Assembly: GCF_017591435.1 (NCBI RefSeq)
Contig: NC_059304.1
Location: 28,281,111 to 28,345,110 of the forward strand
Length of the DNA stretch: 64,000 nt
Source: Portunus trituberculatus
Taxonomy: Eukaryota; Arthropoda; Malacostraca; Decapoda; Portunidae
Direction: 5' to 3'
Of the stretch, positions 25,422 through 36,170 are shown one piece after another (the stretch's first letter is position 1; every line of letters begins with the position of its first letter). The notes below the pieces were generated by a model. It saw only the letters and a program-made list of their open reading frames with translations. It was not told the DNA's origin and ran no database searches. The position numbers and the translations under genes are program-made.

Positions 25422-28400
25422 TCAAAATACTAGCTGATTGGGTGAGAAACCCAGGGACTCAGTGGGCGCTTCTCTCACCGCAAATAAGACATATGGCACA
25501 CCCTCGTCCCAATCCTTATCTTTCTCCATGCAGAAACTCTTGAGCATGGTCTTGAGGGTTTGATGGTGTCTCTCCAGGGCTCCCTGAGACTGCGGATGAT
25601 AAGCACTGGACACAATATGCTTGATCCCCCACGCAGTCATCGTATCTTGAAACAACTTTGAAGTAAAGTTGGTCCCCTGATCGGACTGCAGCTCGGCTGG
25701 CAATCCAAAGTGTGTAAAGAAGGTCAGCAAAGCCTTCAGCACCACCTTAGAGTGAGTGCGCCTCAGGGGAATTGCTTCAGGGTACCGCGTGGTAACATCC
25801 ATTATGGTCAACAGATACTTGTGACCAGCCCTGGTAGTAGGCAGAGGACCTACTATATCAATCAAAACCCTCGTGAAGGGAGGATCAACAGCAGGGATGG
25901 GGTGGAGTGGCGCCACAGGGGGTGTCTGATTAGGCTTGCCCACCACTTGACAAGTGTGGCAGCACTTAAGAATCGTGGCTACTTCTCCAGACATGCTGGG
26001 CCACCAAAAATTGCGACGCAGGCGAGCGACGGTCTTTCGGATGCCCAGGTGTCCAGCCATGGGCCCCTCATGTGCCAACAGCACAAGTGCCTCACGCAGC
26101 TTATGCGGCACAACTACTTGCAATAACTCACCACCGTCACTCTCCTGCCATCTACGACACAACACCCCTTGGTGCAAAACAAACTCCTCGCTGCCCTCCA
26201 ACTCCTCACTTCCCTCACCCACTCGGGCAAAGAAGGAGGCCAACGCCGGGTCCTCCTGCTGCTTACGAATGAGCTCTGCAGGCTCTAGCTGGGTCAGAGA
26301 AAGGGGGACTATAGGGTCATGGGGTTGAGGCAACGCTGCAACCCTACGTCCCACACGGCATCGAGGACGGAGAGCTGGCCCAGGCTGCTCCGCTCCTGCC
26401 ATGTGATCCGGTGAGTCCTCAGAAGGATCATCACCACCAGCCAGGCAGTCACCAGGCAAGGGAACAGCTCGCTCCCTGCCTCCACGATGCTCCACAGGGG
26501 GAGAAACTTCCAACTCCCCCGCAGAACTGGAACTCTCCCCACTCTGGGTGCCAACTTCCAACAGACTGCCTGACTTATCATGCTGGGGCCTGTGCTGAAC
26601 ATCAGAGCCCTCAGCATCTACACCAGGAAGCGACTCAGCACGAGTGCTCCCTCCGGAGTGCTCTGCAGAGTGAGGATAACCATCAAACAACTCAGCTACA
26701 CCCAACACTCCGTCCTCACTCTCAGCAACAACTCCCAAAGTCGAGTCCGGTGCATTAACAAGTGACTCCACGCCGTCACCGTCAGCCTCTACACCTGAAC
26801 TCAATGGTGAGCCCAACACTGGCTCCACCACATCAGCACTGCTACTCCCATCTGGAGTCGATCCCACCTGGCTGCTAGCAGCCTCCTGGGTAGTAACAGG
26901 CTCTCTCTCAGCCCGGCGGGCCTGAGAGCGGGTAATAACGTTCACAGAGTCTTGCACCACTGGCCCAGACTCTTCAGCAACCTCATCCTCATCAGAGGTT
27001 GGGATCCATACACGACCACCAGCCAAATCATTCCCAAGCAGGAAGTCCACTCCTGCGACTGGCAGTTCGTCTGCCACTGCTACCTGAGCCGTAGCAGTGA
27101 CAAGAGGACATGACAGCGTCACCTCAGCCGTCACGAACTCCTCCACAGTGTTAAGTCCACGACACAACACTGCCTTGCTAGATGTCACCTTCCTACCAGT
27201 GACATTTCGGCACACTGACTGCTGTGCACCCGTATCACGCAGTACGGTGACGGGATACTTTGTGCCATCAATCTCGACAGTGCCTCCACACAGGAAAGGA
27301 CGGCACCAGTCGAGCTCACTATCCTTAGGTGCGGGCGTGGCAACAGGGGGAGGAACAGGTGGGCCAACCTGCTCTCCCTCTCCCAAACACGACTCAGGCA
27401 CACGCCGTGCCTTCTCACTTTTAAAGCCTGAAGGAGCAGTCAACTCATCATCACAAACTTGGTCTGGCCACACCAACAAGGCAACTGGTTTCTGCGAGGA
27501 CTTGGGAGTTTCAGCTGTCACTAACTTTGGGCAATTGAACTTAAAATGCCCATTTCCTCGGCAGTGATAGCACGTAGGCGGGTAATCATCATACTTGGGA
27601 GTTCTAGGGGCCGCCTTCCCCGCCGTCCCATCCTTCGCAGAAGAAGGAGGGGTGGGGGCCTGGGGCTTTCCCAAACCCATCTTACTGCCGAATCCAGTAT
27701 ATCGCCTAAAATGGCCTGGAGAGCCCGAGGAAGAACTGCCACCACTTCCTAGGCCTCCCTTAGGACCACCTTCCTTACGGCTCCAACTCCCAGGCTGCTG
27801 CACAGGACGGTGGGCCAACACATAATCATCAGCCCATGTAGCAGCCTCCTTCAAAGTCCTAAACCTCTTCTCCCTCAACAGAGGTACCAGCTCCTTATCA
27901 GCAATGTCAATGAACTGCTCCATAACTACTAACTCCTTCAAAGCCTCGAGAGAGTCAACACCCTCGCTTGCAATCCACCTCTCAAACACTTGCTCCAGTG
28001 AACGAGCACACTCGAGGTAGGAGTCACTTGCTCGCTTCCTCTTTCCTCTGAATTGCAAGCGATAGGCTTCTGGTCGCAGCTCATATGCCCGCAAGATGTC
28101 AGCCTTAAACTCCTCATAATCATCCAGATCATCAGCTGACATTTTATCATAAACTTCCAAGGCTTTTCCCTTGAGTTTATTTGCAACCAAGCCTACCCAT
28201 CTCTCTCGAGACCAAGCAAACTCCTTGGCTTTCCTCTCAAAGCGAACAAACCATTCAGCCACTTTAGCCTCATCAAACTCAGGCACTAGCTGGAGACTTT
28301 GAACTAAAGTACGCTCTACACTCTGTTCTCCTCCTCCTCCTACACTACCAACAACTCCAGGCGTACTTACAGCATGGCGAGTTCTCTCCCACTCCAACTC

Positions 28401-28616
28401 TCTATCTTTATCTGCCCTTACTCTCTCCATCTCCATCTCTCTAGCCTCCTCTGCTGCTAGTCTCTGAATTTCTCGTTTCTCCTCTATTTCTCTAGCCCTC
28501 TCCTCAGCAGCCAGTCTCTGAATGTCTCGTCTTTCCTCCATCTCTCTAGCCCTCTCCTCAGCAGCTAGTCTCTTTAACTCTCGCCTCTCTTCTGCTTCTA
28601 TCTCCATTTTCCTCAT
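25422..28616 (-). CDS. Gypsy copy 2 Gag-protease-integrase polyprotein (1064 codons open)
   Basis: The longest open frame in the window. Residues 1-80 are a charged coiled coil. About 108-262 form the Gag capsid-like domain. 349-362 is a CCHC zinc knuckle (CYHCRGNGHFKFNC). 440-560 is the aspartic protease with DTG at 461-463 and VDFLLGNDLAGG. About 560-830 is an acidic spacer. About 840-1064 is integrase with an HHCC domain and the triad Asp (LIDIVGP), Asp (SDQGTNF) and Glu (GALERHH), the last two spaced as in DD35E. It ends QLVF-TGA, where copy 1 has a Gly codon, so that stop is a point change. The natural start is at 28921 in another frame. No RT is encoded. The acidic spacer between protease and integrase is unusually long. 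Confidence 0.85.
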   Translation of the reverse strand: MRKMEIEAEERRELKRLAAEERAREMEERRDIQRLAAEERAREIEEKREIQRLAAEEAREMEMERVRADKDRELEWERTRHAVSTPGVVGSVGGGGEQSVERTLVQSLQLVPEFDEAKVAEWFVRFERKAKEFAWSRERWVGLVANKLKGKALEVYDKMSADDLDDYEEFKADILRAYELRPEAYRLQFRGKRKRASDSYLECARSLEQVFERWIASEGVDSLEALKELVVMEQFIDIADKELVPLLREKRFRTLKEAATWADDYVLAHRPVQQPGSWSRKEGGPKGGLGSGGSSSSGSPGHFRRYTGFGSKMGLGKPQAPTPPSSAKDGTAGKAAPRTPKYDDYPPTCYHCRGNGHFKFNCPKLVTAETPKSSQKPVALLVWPDQVCDDELTAPSGFKSEKARRVPESCLGEGEQVGPPVPPPVATPAPKDSELDWCRPFLCGGTVEIDGTKYPVTVLRDTGAQQSVCRNVTGRKVTSSKAVLCRGLNTVEEFVTAEVTLSCPLVTATAQVAVADELPVAGVDFLLGNDLAGGRVWIPTSDEDEVAEESGPVVQDSVNVITRSQARRAEREPVTTQEAASSQVGSTPDGSSSADVVEPVLGSPLSSGVEADGDGVESLVNAPDSTLGVVAESEDGVLGVAELFDGYPHSAEHSGGSTRAESLPGVDAEGSDVQHRPQHDKSGSLLEVGTQSGESSSSAGELEVSPPVEHRGGRERAVPLPGDCLAGGDDPSEDSPDHMAGAEQPGPALRPRCRVGRRVAALPQPHDPIVPLSLTQLEPAELIRKQQEDPALASFFARVGEGSEELEGSEEFVLHQGVLCRRWQESDGGELLQVVVPHKLREALVLLAHEGPMAGHLGIRKTVARLRRNFWWPSMSGEVATILKCCHTCQVVGKPNQTPPVAPLHPIPAVDPPFTRVLIDIVGPLPTTRAGHKYLLTIMDVTTRYPEAIPLRRTHSKVVLKALLTFFTHFGLPAELQSDQGTNFTSKLFQDTMTAWGIKHIVSSAYHPQSQGALERHHQTLKTMLKSFCMEKDKDWDEGVPYVLFAVREAPTESLGFSPNQLVF

Positions 28617-28921
28617 TTCCAGCTTTAATCTCAGTTCCTCCAGTCTGGCAGCTGACTGGACACTACCAATACTGTTTGCAGGACTAGATCGTCGGGAGCC
28701 TTCCTGCTTCCAACACTCCTGCCAGGGCTAATATATCCCACATCACCTTCTCTGGGACCGCCACGTGCGTTATCATGACACGTAGTAAATGCGTCCTCAC
28801 TGACCCCAAGCGCGGTTGACTCGTCATACCCACGTGGTGAGTCACCGCTAGCCTCTCGCCGGCTCACACTCGCACCCTCACCCTCCACTGGTGAGGTGAA
28901 AAGGCCAGTAACTCTCTCCAT
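28617..28921 (-). pseudogene. N-terminus of Gypsy copy 2 gag, frameshifted
   Basis: ATG at 28921 gives MERVTGLFTSPVEGEGASVS, matching the gag start of copy 1. After VGYISPGRSVGSR (about 28700) the frame slips, and the matching reading (SIGSVQSAARLEELRLKLEM) continues in the frame of the 1064-codon ORF. One small indel therefore separates this from an otherwise continuous gag-pol. Confidence 0.8.
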
Positions 28922-29016
28922 GGTGCTCACAGGACTCGTTCTCACAAACAAATAAAATAATATAAGTAATAATACCCCACACAATAACACTACACACTAT
29001 AAAGCACTTGGTTTAT

Positions 29017-29033
29017 CCTGGCGAGGTCGCCAA
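29017..29033 (-). other. Primer-binding site of Gypsy copy 2
   Basis: The minus strand reads TTGGCGACCTCGCCAGG a few bases after the LTR end (29039). It is the same site as in copy 1, but spaced about six bases from the LTR instead of one. Confidence 0.6.
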
Positions 29034-29038
29034 CTTTC

Positions 29039-30598
29039 TGTTACGTACGCCACTCTAGCTGTGACTATCTGCTGCTGCTCACTGAGGAGTTTGTTGGTCT
29101 GGCAAAATCGCCAGTTTGTTACAGTACAGTTAGTGGGGGATATAATACTCCACAGAGTCCCCACTACTATAAATCACAGCAGCCGCAACACTCAGGTTCT
29201 TTAAAGGTCGCCAACAGAGTATAACTTCCCTCCACTGTAAGGGAATATCCTTAGCAACTCCTCCTCCTGTACCCAACCAAGTAGAATTTATAAATGGTAG
29301 ATAATATGTGTAACAGGGCGAGGCCTTAATACCCCCTAGAGAAACCGCCCACAAGGACAATTCCACCCACTTCTCTATGAAGTATTAATGCCTCTTCACA
29401 CGCCTTACCCACAGACGGTGATGAATCACAGACTGGGACAACATGCGCAGTGTATATATTACTATACTATCTATTACTACAAGTGCTTCCTAACACCTGT
29501 CAGACTGACTTCCCTAGGCTACGACTACTACAACATATGATGTGTACACCACATCCGGTGGTGTACACACAAGCCCAGACACCACCTACGGGTGACAACA
29601 GCCATACAAGGAGTCCAGATACTCGTCACAGACAAGTCTGACGGACGAGAACTACGTACACCTGGCCGACAGCATGAAGCTTCTCAGCTTTCACTAGCAT
29701 GCGTGGCTACAACCACTACAATACTGTATACCACTGGGGCTATACTAAAGATGATGGGGGCACACAGCTGCCCACCAAAACACACTGGTGACTACGGCTA
29801 CCTAAAGACAAACAGGACGAGACAATGCCGCGTCTCTCCCACGCGTTGCCGCCACAAGACAGGACGGACGCAAAACAGAAGTGCAGCTAAACCAACTACG
29901 CTTCTCCTAGAGCAACAAGCCCGTTGCTCTAACAGTCACGGTCTACCAGTAGCATGCCAGCTACTCAAGGAGGGCACAACTCCCAAACCAATGACTACTT
30001 GAGTACCTCTAACACACAGTCCAGCACACGTATCTCTATCTTGTGCCCAGAGCGTACGTGTTACCTCAGCTGAAGACTGGCCAGTACTATAAACAGTATA
30101 CTACCGATACTACACAACAGATGATAGGGGCACACAGCCGCCCACCAAACCCCGCTGGTGACCATGGCCACCTACAACAATCAAGACTAACACGTCTCTC
30201 CGCGCCGACACCAAGAGTGAACAAACGCAACACCCGAGAAGTGTAGCCAAACCAACTATGCTTCTCCTAGAACAACAAGCCGCTGTTCTACAGCCACGGT
30301 CTACCCAGTAACGAGCCAGCTACGCAAACAGGAGGGCACAACTCCCAGATCGATTACTAGTAAACACCTAGAGAAGCCCAGCAACACGTAGCTCTACCAT
30401 GTGCCAGAACCACGAGCATCCGTGTCCACCTCAGCTGAAGACTACTTTGGTACTGACTCCCGCTTGCAACGAGAAGCAAGAAGAGGGAGGTGGGTTGTCT
30501 GCTCAGCAGAACAGCCCGAGGGGGTCGCACTGGGTGGCCGCCATATAATAGGCACATAATGAAATGATAAATTAAAGGAAATTAAGACGGTGCCCCTC

Positions 30599-30601
<3 letters not shown>
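29039..30601 (-). repeat. 5' LTR of Gypsy copy 2
   Basis: The minus strand starts TGTGAGGGGCACCGTC at 30601 and ends CGTACGTAACA at 29039; 1563 bp. It matches 22714-24281 closely, including the doubled internal unit. Confidence 0.9.

Positions 30602-30671
<70 letters not shown>
30602..30671. repeat. (AT)n array at the 5' edge of Gypsy copy 2
   Basis: Begins directly at the LTR edge (CCCCTCACA then ATATAT). It pairs with the array 22481-22713 on the other side. Confidence 0.96.
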
Positions 30672-31148
30672 TTACCAAGATCCTATTAATTTGAGATTAT
30701 AGCATCATTCCAATTACCAAGAAAATTTATTTTATAATAAAAGTGTTGATTAGAAGCCATTGATCTTAATTTCACTAAAAATTGACACTAGAGGAAAATG
30801 GTGCGTTTCGTCTGATTCAAGACGACAGAAAGATTTGACTGAAGTTAAAAATGACGGAAATCGTCGAAGTCGACAGTAAAAGTGCTAGTGTGACCCTGCC
30901 TGAAGTGGTGGTGGGACGTACGTACTCTCCTGCCATATTGGAATGACGAAAAATGCTACAAACTCGCCGAATAGTGCCGCCATTACTCGAGTTGTCGAGC
31001 AGGAGGGCATGGGAATAAATGCTACCGCCTAGCGTGCTTGAGGGATCACTCGCATGGTAGGTTTGAATACGCTTGGGGGCAGCTTCAGATAGTAGTGAAT
31101 TCTGTGTAGTGCCGATCCGGATACGCGGGCGATTACTGTGTAGCTATA
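30672..31148. other. Right half of the possible split DNA transposon, then unassigned
   Basis: AAAAGTGCTAGTGTGACC at 30879-30896 is the inverted partner of the sequence at 20260. After 30906 there is no recognisable feature until the Tigger-type end at 31149. Confidence 0.35.
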
Positions 31149-32372
31149 CAGTAATACTCCGCTCAACGAACGTTCGTCTAACGAATTTCTGGTTTAACGT
31201 ACTAAATCAAGTTAGACCAAAAAGTCCGCATAACGTACAATCACATCCATTTTAGCGAATTTTCTGGGTTTGAATTTGCCGGGTGAGGGACCGAACGCGG
31301 TAGCTTCGCTGTGATTGGCTGGCTCCCCGCCTCTGTCTCTAGTGCTCCTGCAGCTGGATCCAAGATTCTTTAACAACGTCAGAGCAACCTCCTGCAGCGA
31401 AATGGCATCCATGAACGCTTGGAGGGACGGTGACAAGGTTGCTATCAGGTTGCTCTGAGGTTGCTGGGAACACCACCTCAAGGGGTGGTGTTACTGTCTT
31501 ATATATGTTCACAAAATAACATTTCTATTAGCTTTTTACAAACCTTGCCCCCAAGATAGGATTGTTTTGTAATGCATAAAGTGAAATCTTACATGGAATA
31601 CCAAAAAATAAAGCAGAGATGAGATCAGCTACAGACAAAGTGATAGACTCACGGCCACTCGGCCGCTTCTTTTTCTTTTTGTGACCCTTTTGCTTGCGTG
31701 TTACTTTCATCATGATGTTTATGTTTTCACTCCTCTATTGCCTGCTATAATGGATATCATATCTTAGTATTCATACACGCTCATACCATGAGGATAACCT
31801 TGATTCCGTGGCACTGAGTGATAGATATCCTCATGGCATGAGCGTATATGAATACTAAGATATGATATCCATTATAGCAGGCAATAGAGGAGTGAAAACA
31901 AATATCATGGGGAAAGACAACACGCCAAGCTAATAGGGTCACAAGAAGAAGAAACGGCTGAGTCACAGCGAGTCTCCCGCTTTGTTTGTGGCTGATCTCA
32001 TCTCTGCTGGTATTCCATGTAGATTTCACTTATGCATTAAAACAATCTTTCTTGAGGGCAAGGTTTGTAAAAAGCTAATAGAAATGTTGTTTTGTGAACA
32101 TAAATGCAAGAATGTGAGAGAATTTGTAGGTAGCTCCTCTAACTTCCAGTGACTCATATAACATCATAAAACTATTGGTACACCGGTGGCCCAATATGCA
32201 GCCAAACGTATATATAATTTTTTTTTTAACCCATGTGGTATGTTGGGGACCAGCCCAGAATGCATCCCCCATATTTCCATTATTTCCTACGGAAAAATTA
32301 CATCCGCTTAACGAATTTTCGCTCTACGAACAGCTTTGACACCCCCTATCCTGCTCGTTAAGTGGAGTATTA

Positions 32373-32375
<3 letters not shown>
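31149..32375. mobile_element. Foldback Tigger-like element with TA target duplication
   Basis: Left end TA-CAGTAATACTCCGCTCAACG at 31149; right end GGAGTATTACTG-TA at 32375, a clean inverted pair flanked by TA as for Tc1/mariner-type elements. Inside, 31529-31823 is mirrored by 31824-32077, with almost no loop at about 31823. The arms are homologous to those at 7160-7798. No transposase frame. Confidence 0.8.

Positions 32376-32445
<70 letters not shown>
32376..32445. repeat. (AT)n microsatellite
   Basis: Between two related Tigger-like foldback elements. Confidence 0.95.
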
Positions 32446-32448
<3 letters not shown>

Positions 32449-33000
32449 CAAAACTCCGCTTAACGAACAGGATAGGGGGTGTCAAAGCTGTTCGTAGAGC
32501 GAAAATTCATTAAACGGACGTAATTTTCCCATAGGAAATAACTGAAATAGGGGGTGATGCGTTCTGGGCTGGTCCCCAACATACCACATGGGTTAAAAAG
32601 AATTATATATATTTCTATTAGCTTTTTACAAACCTTGCCCCAAGAAAGAATTGTTTTGTAATGCATAAATTGAAATCTTACATTGAATACCAAAAAATAA
32701 AGCAGAGATGAGATCGGCCACAGACGAGGCGGAGACTCACGGCGACTCGGCCGCTTCTTCTTCATGTGACCCTTTTAGCTTGCGTGTTGTCTTTCACCAC
32801 GATATTAAATTTATGTTTCCACTCCTCTATTGCCTGCTATAATGGATATCATATTTTAGTATTCATATACACCCATGCCATGAGGATAACCTCGACTCCG
32901 TGGCACTAAGTGATAGTGAATTACTATTGAAGTGCCGCAGTATTTTGTTAGTAATTCACTATCACTCAGTGCCATGGAGTCGAGGTTATCCTCATGGCAT
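32446..33000. mobile_element. Truncated foldback Tigger-like element
   Basis: Starts CAGCAAAACTCCGCTTAACG at 32446 and carries the same left arm as 31149-31823. The palindrome turns near 32935, and the right arm is cut after about 65 bp at 33000, where it joins a Gypsy LTR fragment (CTCATGGCAT then AGTCCAAGAGG). Confidence 0.75.
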
Positions 33001-33259
33001 AGTCCAAGAGGCGTTGTGTTCACTGGTTGAGGCCTTGACCTTGACTGACTTCCAGAAAGCCGGGAGCTTGCTTAACACTTCCGCTTGAGTCGAATGGGGC
33101 AGCGTGAATCCAACTTCGGGACAGTAGCAGGGCTTCATGAGATGGTGACTTGGAGGGTTCATGAGACGGTGACGTGGAAGGGGAGGTGGAGAGGTAACGA
33201 ACGAGGTAGCAAGCGGAGGAGGTGATGGTAGTGGAGTATGTTACGGGCAGGCCGTAACA
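33001..33259 (-). repeat. 3' LTR, truncated
   Basis: Matches 34985-35244 closely (AGTCCAAGAGGCGTTGTG... to GTTACGGGCAGGCCGTAACA). The outer 360 bp or so are missing at the junction with the foldback element. Confidence 0.85.
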
Positions 33260-33263
33260 TTTC

Positions 33264-34622
33264 CTCCCCCCTAATGGGCTCATGAAGGAGGTGAGACGGG
33301 AGATCTTGATAAGGCGTCGGCGATGATGTTGTCCACCCCCTTGATATGGTGGACTTCCAAGTTGAAGGGTTGAGTTAACAAGGCCCACCTAAGTATGTGT
33401 TGGTTTCGGTTCTTCATGGCGTGAAGGAAGGCCATAGGGTTGTGATCGGTGAAGACCTTCATAGTTTGAGGACCAGGATGAAGGTAGCACTCAAAACGTT
33501 GGAGCACCAGGACGAGTGCCAGAGCCTCCTTCTCGATGGTGGACTAGTTGAGTTGGTGTTTCTTCAGCTTGGTGGAGTGATGGGCGATGGAATGGAGGAT
33601 GCCGCTTGTGGGGTCCACTTGTAGGAGGACAGCACCCACTCCAACTCCACTCGCGTCCACTTGTAGATGGAAGGGGTGGAAGTGATCTGGCGTCCAGACC
33701 ACTGGCTCCGAGGAGAGAACGCCTTGAGATGTTGGAAGGCTTGGTCGCAGGTTGGGGTCCAGTGGAACGGGACGGAAGTGCTGATAAGGTCCGTCAGGGG
33801 AGCGGCCATGGTGGAGAAGTTCCTGCAGAATCATCTGTAGAAACCAGCCATCCCCAAGAACCTTATGAGAGCTTTCCTGGTGGTAGGGACAGGGAAGCCA
33901 AGGATGGCCTCCATGTTGGCTCTCTTGGGGCGAACCTTGCCGTTCCCCACCACAGGTCCCAGGTAGACCACCGTAGACTTCCCGAAGGTGGACTTGGCCA
34001 GGTTGATTGTAAGACCGGCTTCCTGCAACCGACCCATCAGCCTCCGGAGACGGGTCAGATATGTCACCCAGTCGTCCGAAGTCACCACCAGGTCGTCCAG
34101 ATAGGCAGATGTTCCCTCCAAGTCCTGGGTGATGTAATTTATAGCCCTCTGGAAGGTGGCGGGAGCATTAGACAAGCCGAAGGGCATCACTGTATATTGG
34201 TATAGCCCGAAGGGGGTGAGGAAGGCGGATATTATTCGGGCCTCATCCGAGAGGGGAATCTGGTAGTAACCTTTAAGTAAATGTATGGTGGTTACAAATT
34301 TGGCTACTCCTATGCTATCTATAAGGTCCTCTATCAAGGGCAATGGGTAGGAGTCTGGCACCATCACTTTATTTAATTTCCTGTAGTCGGTGCAAAATCG
34401 ACTACTACCATCTGGCTTAGATGTTAACAGGCAGGGAGAAGCCCAGGGGGATATACTAGGTTCTGCAAGGTGATGACAGAGCAGATAGTCTACCTCTTTT
34501 TTCATCAAGTCTCTTTTAATGGGTGAAATGCGATAGGCTGGTTGTCTTATAGGCTTGATGTCATTAGATATTAAAGTTATATCATGTTGGATAGTAGTAC
34601 AAAGTCCTGTCACGATCGCCAA
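33264..34622 (-). pseudogene. Gypsy reverse transcriptase-RNase H
   Basis: 33831-34622 (263 codons) is a Gypsy RT. Visible blocks: QHDITLISNDIKPIRQPAYR lead-in, SPWASPCLLTSKPDGSSRFC, DYRKLNKVMVPDSYPLPLIE, VMPFGLSNAPATFQRAIN and the catalytic box AYLDDLVV. The first catalytic Asp is lost: TTIHLLKGYYQIP has His where active enzymes have Asp. After a stop near 33831 the frame changes. 33544-33834 gives the connection and RNase H start (LQVDASGVGVGAVLLQ). 33280-33507 gives VFTDHNPMAFL...LRWALLTQPFNLEVHHIKG and DNIIADALSR, then a stop at 33280. Confidence 0.85.
34606..34621 (-). other. Primer-binding site, tRNA-Arg type
   Basis: The minus strand reads TGGCGATCGTGACAGG two bases inside the 5' LTR edge. 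It differs by one base from the tRNA-Arg primer site known in several insect Gypsy elements (TGGCGACCGTGAC...). Confidence 0.65.
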
Positions 34623-34623
34623 T

Positions 34624-35244
34624 TGTTACGTTCACCGGTTAAACGGGTAAGATTGGCATCGGGGAGCCGGTGACCAATAACAATAAAAAAAAAACACTGC
34701 AGGTTCAACTGGTGAGGAAATGCAAAGGGGGCACTTAAAAAGCTATTTAATAACCCAATAATGTAACTGACATACACATATAGATATAACATGAAACACA
34801 TGAAACTGATATACACATATACATATAACACATAAATAAATACGTATAACAATAAAGAACCCAACTTAATATCTAACAATAATACTAATCCTATATGGAG
34901 GCAATGTGGAAAACACGGGACGAGGGGAAGTGATACTTATGAGGTGTCGCAGTGGTGAAGTGCTGGGTGAGGTGGATCCCACGGTAGTCCAAGAGGCGTT
35001 GTGTTCACTGGTTGAGGCCTTGACCTCGACTGACTTCCAGAAAGCCGGGGGCTTGCTTAACACTTCCGCTTGAGTCGAATGGGGCCGCATGAATCCAACT
35101 TCGGGACAGTAGCGGGGCTTCATGAGATGGTGACGTGGAGGGTTCATGAGACAGTGATGTGGAAGGGGAGGTAGAGAGGTAGCGAACGAGGTAGCAAGCG
35201 GAAGAGGTGATGGTAGTGGAGTATGTTACGGGCAGGCTGTAACA
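34624..35244 (-). repeat. 5' LTR of the RT-only Gypsy element
   Basis: A 621-bp unit with terminal TGTTACAG...CGTAACA on the minus strand. Its inner half matches the truncated LTR at 33001-33259. Confidence 0.85.
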
Positions 35245-35559
35245 CTACAGAAGTCTCATCTCATCTATAGGTTTACATGCAATAGAGGAAATTAAATTCC
35301 TCCAACCAACCTATATTAGGATGACCACGACACGACTCTCCCAGCGACTAACTCTCCACTGAGCATCTGGAGCCCCCCAAGAAACACGTGCAAGATACCC
35401 ATGGAACGACCATCAACAGAAAAATTTTAGAAGAAAACACAGAAATCTTAATAACTTGTAATGATTCAAGGCTGCCAAGGAATGTGATGGGGAGTAACCA
35501 AGGTCACAGAGTAGCTTCGCCTTGGAAGAGACAACAGTATTGAGAAAAGTCGCACTGCC
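35245..35559. other. No recognisable feature
   Basis: Between the Gypsy LTR edge and a LINE RT fragment. No open frame with a known motif. Confidence 0.4.
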
Positions 35560-36170
35560 GGACTTGCTGGGAACTGTGACCAGTACAGGGCTCTGTCATG
35601 TAGAACTAGAGCTCTCCTAAGGAGAGACAAGGAGAGGTATGTCAGGGGTCTCGCTCATGAAGTAGAGTGTCATTTAAATGCTAATGACCTCTGACCTGCT
35701 TATCGAGCCCTTATAAACCTGTGCTCCAAGTCTACATCTCAGGCAAGTGCTATCCAAACAGCAGATGGCTGCCTCATATCGGATGCAGATGGGCAGATGG
35801 CTCGTTGAGCAGAGTACCTTGAACTTCTCACTGGATCCTCCAAGCAGACAGCTCCAAACTGCAGGGTTGCAAATGCTGGATGCTAATCCACCCATTGGCG
35901 AAACTGCACCCTCTATTGATGATGTCAAAGAGGTTGTGGCAAAGTTGAGGGGTGGAAAGGCAGCTGGCATTTGTAATATCAGTGCGGAGCTGCTCAAAAT
36001 GTGGGGTGAGGCCATGATCTGTGAGTTGCATACTGTCTTGACTGCTGGTTAGCATTAAGGAATTATTCCCCCTGACTGGAAAAAGGGGTTGGTCATCCCT
36101 ATTTAGAAGGGGAAAGGGGACTATCAGGACTGTAACAACTACCACAGTATAACACTTCTCAACATGGTCT
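35560..36170 (+). pseudogene. LINE reverse transcriptase N-terminal fragment
   Basis: One frame reads RTRALLRRDKERYVRGLAHE and then SDADGQMAR...EYLELLTG. Another (35747-36052) continues PSIDDVKEVVAKLRGGKAAG, ISAELLKMWGEA, then after stops IIPPDWKKGLVIPI and KGKGDYQDCNNYHSITLLN. This is the EN-RT linker and the first RT blocks of an RTE- or Jockey-like LINE. The later RT blocks are absent. Stops and frame changes are frequent. Confidence 0.65.

Larger units (their letters stand above)
33001..35244 (-). mobile_element. Short Gypsy LTR element carrying only RT-RNase H
   Basis: A minus-strand element with a full 5' LTR (34624-35244), a 3' LTR truncated at its outer side (33001-33259) and only 1364 bp between. 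The primer site adjoins the 5' LTR, and RT begins at once: there is no gag, protease or integrase. RNase H ends just before the polypurine tract. The LTRs are unrelated to those of copies 1 and 2. RNase H lying last before the LTR fits an integrase-first pol order, or loss of a downstream integrase. Confidence 0.8.

Noticed and set aside
25710..26765. Plus-strand open frames opposite the Gypsy copy 2 pol (138, 124 and 115 codons)
   Set aside because: They are antisense shadows of the integrase and spacer coding strand, and the same shadows appear opposite copy 1.
25422..28616. Host gene encoding a large integrase-domain protein
   Set aside because: It is flanked by matching LTRs, primer site and polypurine tract, and a second copy exists at 9443-14266, so it is a retrotransposon polyprotein.
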